From: Paenibacillus amylolyticus
GTDB taxonomy: Bacteria > Bacillota > Bacilli > Paenibacillales > Paenibacillaceae
Assembly: GCF_029689945.1 (NCBI RefSeq)
Contig: NZ_CP121451.1
Coordinates: 3,658,001 to 3,722,000, forward strand
Direction of reading: 5' to 3'
DNA length: 64,000 bases
Part shown: piece after piece, positions 60,157 through 64,000 of the stretch
Position numbering within the stretch: the stretch's first letter is position 1
How the letters are laid out: each line of letters opens with the position of its first letter
The notes under the pieces: model-generated
Database searches by the model: none
Seen by the model: the letters and a program-made list of their open reading frames with translations, nothing else
Told to the model about the DNA's origin: nothing
Program-made: the position numbers and the translations under genes

Positions 60157-60230
60157 GATTAGAAGAAGAGAGCAGGCAGAGCAAGCAGGGAAATCAGTAC
60201 GACATCAGGCTGCGCCGGACGATCGAATGA
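60153..60230 (+). CDS. Overlapping 25-residue micro-ORF
   Basis: ATG at 60153 overlaps the SPFH stop (ATGA) and reads MRLEEESRQSKQGNQYDIRL then RRTIE, ending at a TGA that overlaps the next start (ATGA). The best ribosome site here, AGGGAGG at 60137-60143, is spaced for this ORF, while the NAD-kinase-like start has none. It may be a real microprotein or a translational coupler. With one base lost upstream it could instead be the true C-terminus of the SPFH protein. Confidence 0.5.
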   Translation: MRLEEESRQSKQGNQYDIRLRRTIE

Positions 60231-61201
60231 GCGAGCACAAGCTCATTCTCGTTAAGCGTCGGACCCGACTGGAAGAGTTGGTGGTTCGATATAACACGGT
60301 GCAGCAAGCTCAGTTTTATATTGAACGTCTGGGAGCCGACTTCAGTGATTATATGGAGGAAGACCGTCGTTATCGGTTATCTGTGCAGCAGGCGCAGCAG
60401 CAACTGGGGCAATTAGGACGGGTTCAGACGATTGATCGGGAACATGTGCCGAACTTTATTTTTGGAGAGCAGGATATCGTGGTTGTGGTTGGACAGGATG
60501 GACTTGTAGCCAATACTCTCAAATACGTAACCGAGCAGCCACTCATTGGCGTGAACCCGGACCCAATGCGGTGGGACGGGGTGTTATTACCTTTTACTGT
60601 GGAGGATCTAAGTTTCATTGTCCCGGATGTCATTCGAAAACAACGGACGTTGAAAGAAGTCACACTCGCCAAAGTAGAACTCAATGATGGACAGTATCTA
60701 TATGGTGTCAACGATCTGTTCATTGGTCGGAAGACACATGTATCGGCACGTTATGAAGTGCGTTTGGGTACATCCGCAGAACAACAATCCTCCAGTGGTA
60801 TCATTGTATCCACAGGCATGGGATCGACAGGCTGGTTCAAAAGTGTGCTGGCAGGAGCCACAGGAATTGTTGGTTCAACGGCATGGCAGAACATGAATTC
60901 CGAAGCTGAGGTTGCTGCAGCATCCTCATCCATTCATGGGAGCAGACAGGAGCTGAATCATTTTAACTGGGATGCGCCGTACTTGTATTTCTCAGTAAGA
61001 GAACCCTTTCCAAGCCGAACGACAGCTGCCAATCTGGTGTTTGGACAGATTCACTCGAAGCAACCGTTGCACGTCGTATCCCAAATGCCGGAAGATGGTG
61101 TTATTTTCAGCGACGGGGTGGAGCAGGACTTTCTTGAGTTCAACTCAGGGGTGGAGGCTATCATTGGTTTGGCAGAGAGAAGGGGGCGTCTCGTAGTCTG
61201 A
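60227..61201 (+). CDS. Divergent NAD-kinase-like protein
   Basis: A 324-residue protein of the NAD kinase/diacylglycerol kinase-like fold. The NAD-kinase GGDGT motif appears as VVVVGQDGLVANTLKYV, followed by PLIGVNPDPMRWDGVLLPF in place of the GxNxGxLGF loop. The second signature appears as GIIVSTGMGSTGWFKSVLAGATG. The key Asp is kept but the first Gly is changed to Gln, so activity on NAD is uncertain. The N-terminal part (HKLILVKRRTRLEELVVRYNTVQQAQFYIERLGADF) is typical of a little-studied sugar-kinase/NAD-kinase-like subgroup. It is coupled to the SPFH gene through the micro-ORF. Confidence 0.8.
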   Translation: MSEHKLILVKRRTRLEELVVRYNTVQQAQFYIERLGADFSDYMEEDRRYRLSVQQAQQQLGQLGRVQTIDREHVPNFIFGEQDIVVVVGQDGLVANTLKYVTEQPLIGVNPDPMRWDGVLLPFTVEDLSFIVPDVIRKQRTLKEVTLAKVELNDGQYLYGVNDLFIGRKTHVSARYEVRLGTSAEQQSSSGIIVSTGMGSTGWFKSVLAGATGIVGSTAWQNMNSEAEVAAASSSIHGSRQELNHFNWDAPYLYFSVREPFPSRTTAANLVFGQIHSKQPLHVVSQMPEDGVIFSDGVEQDFLEFNSGVEAIIGLAERRGRLVV

Positions 61202-61283
61202 CCCTTTATTTCCAAGCCGTTTCCAACTAAAATGGGTAACTAGGTGTGATACATTGACGTCAGAAACGGGAAGAGGGTTAACG

Positions 61284-61997
61284 ATGCAATCGATATTGTT
61301 GGTTGAAGATGATGCCAAGCTTGCAGGATTGCTGGCGGCTTATCTGAGCCGAAATGGATACCAGGTACAGGTCACCGGTGATTTTCGTCATGTATTGGAT
61401 GAGTTCGTGAAGATGGAACCGGATCTTGTGCTGATGGATGTGAACCTGCCTCAATATGATGGCTACTATTGGTGCAGACAGATACGTACACATTCCATAT
61501 GTCCCATTCTATTCATATCCGCTCGGGATAGCGGCATGGATCAGATTATGGCATTGGAACATGGAGCGGATGATTATATTACAAAACCTTTTCAATATGA
61601 AGTTGTGCTTGCCAAAGTCCGCAGTCAGCTGCGCAGAGCCTATGGTTCTTACGCTGCTGTGCAGCAGGAAGTGAAAGTGAATAACGGTCCCATGATTCTC
61701 TATCCTGAGCGATTCGTATTGGAATATGATGAACGCTCAACAGAACTGACTCAGAAGGAAGCGATACTGGTGCAAGCGCTGATGGTGAAGGCAGGTCGAG
61801 TGGTCAGCCGGGAAAAATTGCTAGAACAGATGTGGGAAGATCAGCATTTTATTGATGATAATACGTTGAATGTCTATATTACACGTGTACGTCGGAAGTT
61901 GAAGGAACTGGGAGCAGAAGAGATTTTGGAGACGGTTCGCGGAGCGGGTTATCGCGTGTTGGATCTGGGCGCTTCTGCACAAGGACAAGGGAAATGA
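61284..61997 (+). CDS. OmpR-family response regulator, BceR-type
   Basis: A 237-residue regulator. The start MQSILLVEDDAKLAGLLAAYL at 61284 follows AGAGGG; the GTG-led extension upstream is unsupported. The phospho-Asp is in PDLVLMDVNLPQYDGYYWC, and the Lys in YITKPFQYEVVLAKV. The winged helix ends DNTLNVYITRVRRKLKELG. It overlaps the kinase gene by four bases, and a Bce-type ABC transporter follows, so it should control that transporter in response to a peptide antibiotic. Confidence 0.93.
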   Translation: MQSILLVEDDAKLAGLLAAYLSRNGYQVQVTGDFRHVLDEFVKMEPDLVLMDVNLPQYDGYYWCRQIRTHSICPILFISARDSGMDQIMALEHGADDYITKPFQYEVVLAKVRSQLRRAYGSYAAVQQEVKVNNGPMILYPERFVLEYDERSTELTQKEAILVQALMVKAGRVVSREKLLEQMWEDQHFIDDNTLNVYITRVRRKLKELGAEEILETVRGAGYRVLDLGASAQGQGK

Positions 61998-62992
61998 AAC
62001 TTTTTCTGAAAGACCACCAGATGTTAGTTGGATTTTATGTGCTGCAGATGCTGCTTGTTCCGTGTGTATATTGGCTCTCTGGTGAAGATCGTCCGATGAA
62101 AATTATCCTCTATGGCATGCTGATTAGTACCGTTGTGTTACTGGTCTATCTGGTCGTACGTTACTTCCAGCTACGAGCGTATTATCATCTACTTCAACAA
62201 CCACGTAAATGGGTAAACGAGTCTTTTCAGACCCTTGGAAATTCGGTTGTAGCTGAGGCTATCCAGGAATTGTTACACGAACTGGAGCGTAATCGGCAGA
62301 ACGAGATTGGTCAGTTACGTACTAGCAAGGAACAGCAGGTGGTATTTATGAATCGCTGGGTTCATCAGATGAAGACACCGTTGTCTATTATCCAACTGAC
62401 CTTGGAAGACGTGGAAGATGAGACGGCTGGCAGCATTCAGGATGAGCTGGATAAAATGCGTAAAGGACTTGAAATGGTCTTACATTCATCCCGGCTTGAA
62501 CAGTTCGAAGGAGATTTTCGTGTGGAGCTGCTGTCTCTGCAAGAGGTACTTCGGAGCAGCATTGCAGAGAACCGACGTTTGTTTATACGCAGAGGTATTA
62601 AGCCGGATATCCGCATGGAGGAAGATCTTAAGATCTATAGTGATTCCAAGTGGCTGCGGTTCATGTTCACCCAGATCCTGACCAATGCGGTGAACTATTC
62701 CGATAGCAAATTAGGCAAAAAAGTGATCATTACCGGCTATAAACAGGAAGAGCGTACAATCCTGGATATTCAGGATGAGGGAATCGGCATCTCGTCCGAG
62801 GATATTCATCGTGTGTTCAATCCCTATTTTACAGGTGAACGTGGCAGGCAATACCATGAATCTACGGGAATGGGATTATATCTGGTTCGTGAGATTAGTG
62901 CACGCCTGGATAACCGGGTAGAGTTATTTTCAGAGCTGAATAAGGGAACATTGGTTAGATTCAGCTGGGTTCATACGAAAGTTCCGCAGTAA
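61994..62992 (+). CDS. Intramembrane-sensing histidine kinase, BceS-type
   Basis: A 332-residue kinase. Two close membrane helices (MLVGFYVLQMLLVPCVYWL and IILYGMLISTVVLLVYLVV) have almost no extracytoplasmic loop, so it cannot sense a ligand outside on its own. The H-box is MNRWVHQMKTPLSIIQLTLED, the N-box ILTNAVNYS, and the G-boxes DIQDEGIGI and STGMGLYLVREIS. In Bce systems the transporter itself is known to pass the antibiotic signal to such kinases. Confidence 0.92.
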   Translation: MKLFLKDHQMLVGFYVLQMLLVPCVYWLSGEDRPMKIILYGMLISTVVLLVYLVVRYFQLRAYYHLLQQPRKWVNESFQTLGNSVVAEAIQELLHELERNRQNEIGQLRTSKEQQVVFMNRWVHQMKTPLSIIQLTLEDVEDETAGSIQDELDKMRKGLEMVLHSSRLEQFEGDFRVELLSLQEVLRSSIAENRRLFIRRGIKPDIRMEEDLKIYSDSKWLRFMFTQILTNAVNYSDSKLGKKVIITGYKQEERTILDIQDEGIGISSEDIHRVFNPYFTGERGRQYHESTGMGLYLVREISARLDNRVELFSELNKGTLVRFSWVHTKVPQ

Positions 62993-63003
62993 AGAGCGCT
63001 TTG

Positions 63004-63032
63004 CCCACAGCCGTGGGTGAGGTGTTTTTTTT
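63004..63032 (+). terminator. Possible terminator between kinase and transporter
   Basis: CCCAC-agcc-GTGGG hairpin, with an eight-T run a few bases later. The short stem makes it weak. Confidence 0.55.
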
Positions 63033-63069
63033 ATATAGACACCAAAGTTATGGAGGCAGGGGAACAGAA

Positions 63070-63099
63070 CCTTAAACGTACTGTAAGGAAAGTTTAAGG
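63070..63099. promoter_or_regulatory. Dyad before the Bce-type transporter
   Basis: CCTTAAAC and GTTTAAGG form a perfect eight-base inverted repeat, 14 bases apart, about 90 bases before the ATPase gene. This is a likely binding site for the neighbouring response regulator. Confidence 0.6.
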
Positions 63100-63186
63100 T
63101 AATTCGATAGCACCGTTACAGAAGGTCAGTTAGGATAAGAATAGAATTAACATATAAAAGAGTAATAGATTCGGAGGGGAATACAC

Positions 63187-63957
63187 ATGGAAATGTTACA
63201 AGTATCAGCACTAAGCAAAGTATATCAGGGCAAAGTGCAGACTCAAGCCCTTAGTGATATTCATCTGACAATCAAGCAAGGTGAGTTTGTGGGCATTATG
63301 GGCCCGTCCGGTAGTGGCAAAACCACATTGTTAAACATGGTCTCTACCATTGATGAACCCAGCTCAGGCAAGGTGCTAATTAATGGCATGAACCCGTTTG
63401 ATATGAAAAAGAAAGAACTTGCCATGTTCCGTCGTCGGGAACTCGGGTTTGTCTTTCAGGATTTCAATCTGTTGGACACGCTGACGGTTGCCGAGAATAT
63501 TGTACTTCCATTGACACTGGACAAGGTCAAACTGAAGGAGATGGAGAGTAGACTGCAACGCATTACAGCCAAGCTTGGGATTGATCATATTCTGGATAAA
63601 CGAGTGTACGAAATCTCGGGCGGTCAGCGACAGCGCACAGCCATTGCGAGATCCATGATCAATATGCCTTCAATTGTATTGGCGGATGAACCTACGGGCG
63701 CATTGGATTCCACTTCATCTCAGGCTGTCATGGAGTCGCTTGAACAGATTAATCAGCAGGAGAAAACGACCATTATGCTGGTGACACACGATCCCCTTGC
63801 TGCAAGTTATTGCAATCGAATCGTATTTATCAAGGACGGGAAACTGGCAGCGGAGGTACACCGCGGAGATAATCGGCAGACGTTCTTCCAGCGGATCATT
63901 GATACGTTATCCTTCTGGGGAGGGAATTCACATGAGCTTTCCTCAGTTCGCGTTTAA
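63187..63957 (+). CDS. ABC transporter ATP-binding protein, BceA-type
   Basis: A 256-residue ATPase of the MacB/BceA family. Walker A is MGPSGSGKTTLLN, the Q-loop FVFQDFNLLDTLTVAENI, the signature ISGGQRQR, Walker B IVLADEPTGALDS, and the switch His is in LVTHDP. GGAGGGG precedes the start. It overlaps the permease start by 26 bases. With the adjacent BceRS-type pair it should give resistance to cell-wall-active peptides such as bacitracin-like compounds; the exact ligand is not predictable. Confidence 0.94.
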   Translation: MEMLQVSALSKVYQGKVQTQALSDIHLTIKQGEFVGIMGPSGSGKTTLLNMVSTIDEPSSGKVLINGMNPFDMKKKELAMFRRRELGFVFQDFNLLDTLTVAENIVLPLTLDKVKLKEMESRLQRITAKLGIDHILDKRVYEISGGQRQRTAIARSMINMPSIVLADEPTGALDSTSSQAVMESLEQINQQEKTTIMLVTHDPLAASYCNRIVFIKDGKLAAEVHRGDNRQTFFQRIIDTLSFWGGNSHELSSVRV

Positions 63958-64000
63958 TAACATTCGCCGCAATGGGCGAGCGTATATTGCTTTTTTTCTA
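63932..64000 (+). CDS. BceB-type permease (start only, cut by window end)
   Basis: ATG at 63932 after GGGGAGGG reads MSFPQFAFNNIRRNGRAYIA then FFL to the window end. The N-terminal F-A-x-x-N-I-R-R-N-G-R-x-Y start followed by a membrane helix is typical of the large FtsX-like permease of Bce systems. Only 23 residues are in view. Confidence 0.85.
   Translation, partial: MSFPQFAFNNIRRNGRAYIAFFL

Overview
The window looks like a chromosomal segment of a Paenibacillus-type Gram-positive bacterium (order Bacillales). The pointers are strong AGGAGG-type ribosome binding sites, a T-box leader, S-layer-homology (SLH) surface proteins, a DynA-type double dynamin, a ParE/ParC pair, a Btr-like AraC regulator, Fur boxes and a BceRSAB-type module. 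I see no rRNA, tRNA, CRISPR array, prophage or transposase gene.

Layout. 1-3572 (minus): a proline operon proB-proA-proC behind a T-box whose specifier aligns as CCU (proline). 3632-6267: a methionine-salvage-like aminotransferase, with a divergent omega-amidase-like hydrolase and a small protein. 6502-9853: a LysR regulator divergent from leuCD, with a Fur box and a LysR-type dyad between them. 10225-16852: a cell-envelope block of two paralogous cell-wall amidases, a GerMN lipoprotein and a large SLH protein. 17016-21989: endonuclease III, a small unknown protein and a dynamin-like protein whose linker DNA is GC-rich and full of perfect palindromes. 22313-25932: a heterodimeric ABC exporter. 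26146-29985: an iron cluster (Btr-like regulator, siderophore-binding lipoprotein, ferredoxin-NADP reductase). 30238-36082: purT, an acetyltransferase, a CAP-domain protein, a GDSL esterase and an ABC-2 transporter. 36159-40612: parE-parC. 40841-43510: two MarR regulators and a DHA2 exporter with a clear operator. 43624-45683 (minus): an alkyltransferase-like protein, a pseudouridine synthase and a methyltransferase. 45976-49694: a Fur-controlled flavodoxin with an unknown protein and a nitroreductase, then an HpaB-type monooxygenase with its own Fur box and a DUF1540 protein. 49981-50222: a structured intergenic element with inverted-repeat ends, just upstream of an AAA ATPase. 51166-54213: a two-component system and a YceI protein. 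54472-58847: a very large SLH-anchored GH53 galactanase. 59113-61201: an SPFH protein chained by ATGA overlaps to a 25-residue ORF and a divergent NAD-kinase-like protein. 61284-64000: a Bce-type two-component system and ABC transporter, cut by the window end.

Iron is the main theme of regulation: four Fur-like boxes lie before leuCD, the siderophore-binding protein, flavodoxin and the HpaB-type enzyme.

Sequence quality matters for reading this window. Twelve genes, including essential parC, are each broken by what looks like a missing base in an A or G run of the given strand. Adding one base restores a full-length family protein in nearly every case, so I treat these as probable sequencing or assembly errors and give the repaired gene extents. 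The strongest candidates for something undescribed are the 49981-50222 element, the palindrome-filled dynamin linker, and the SPFH / micro-ORF / NAD-kinase-like chain.
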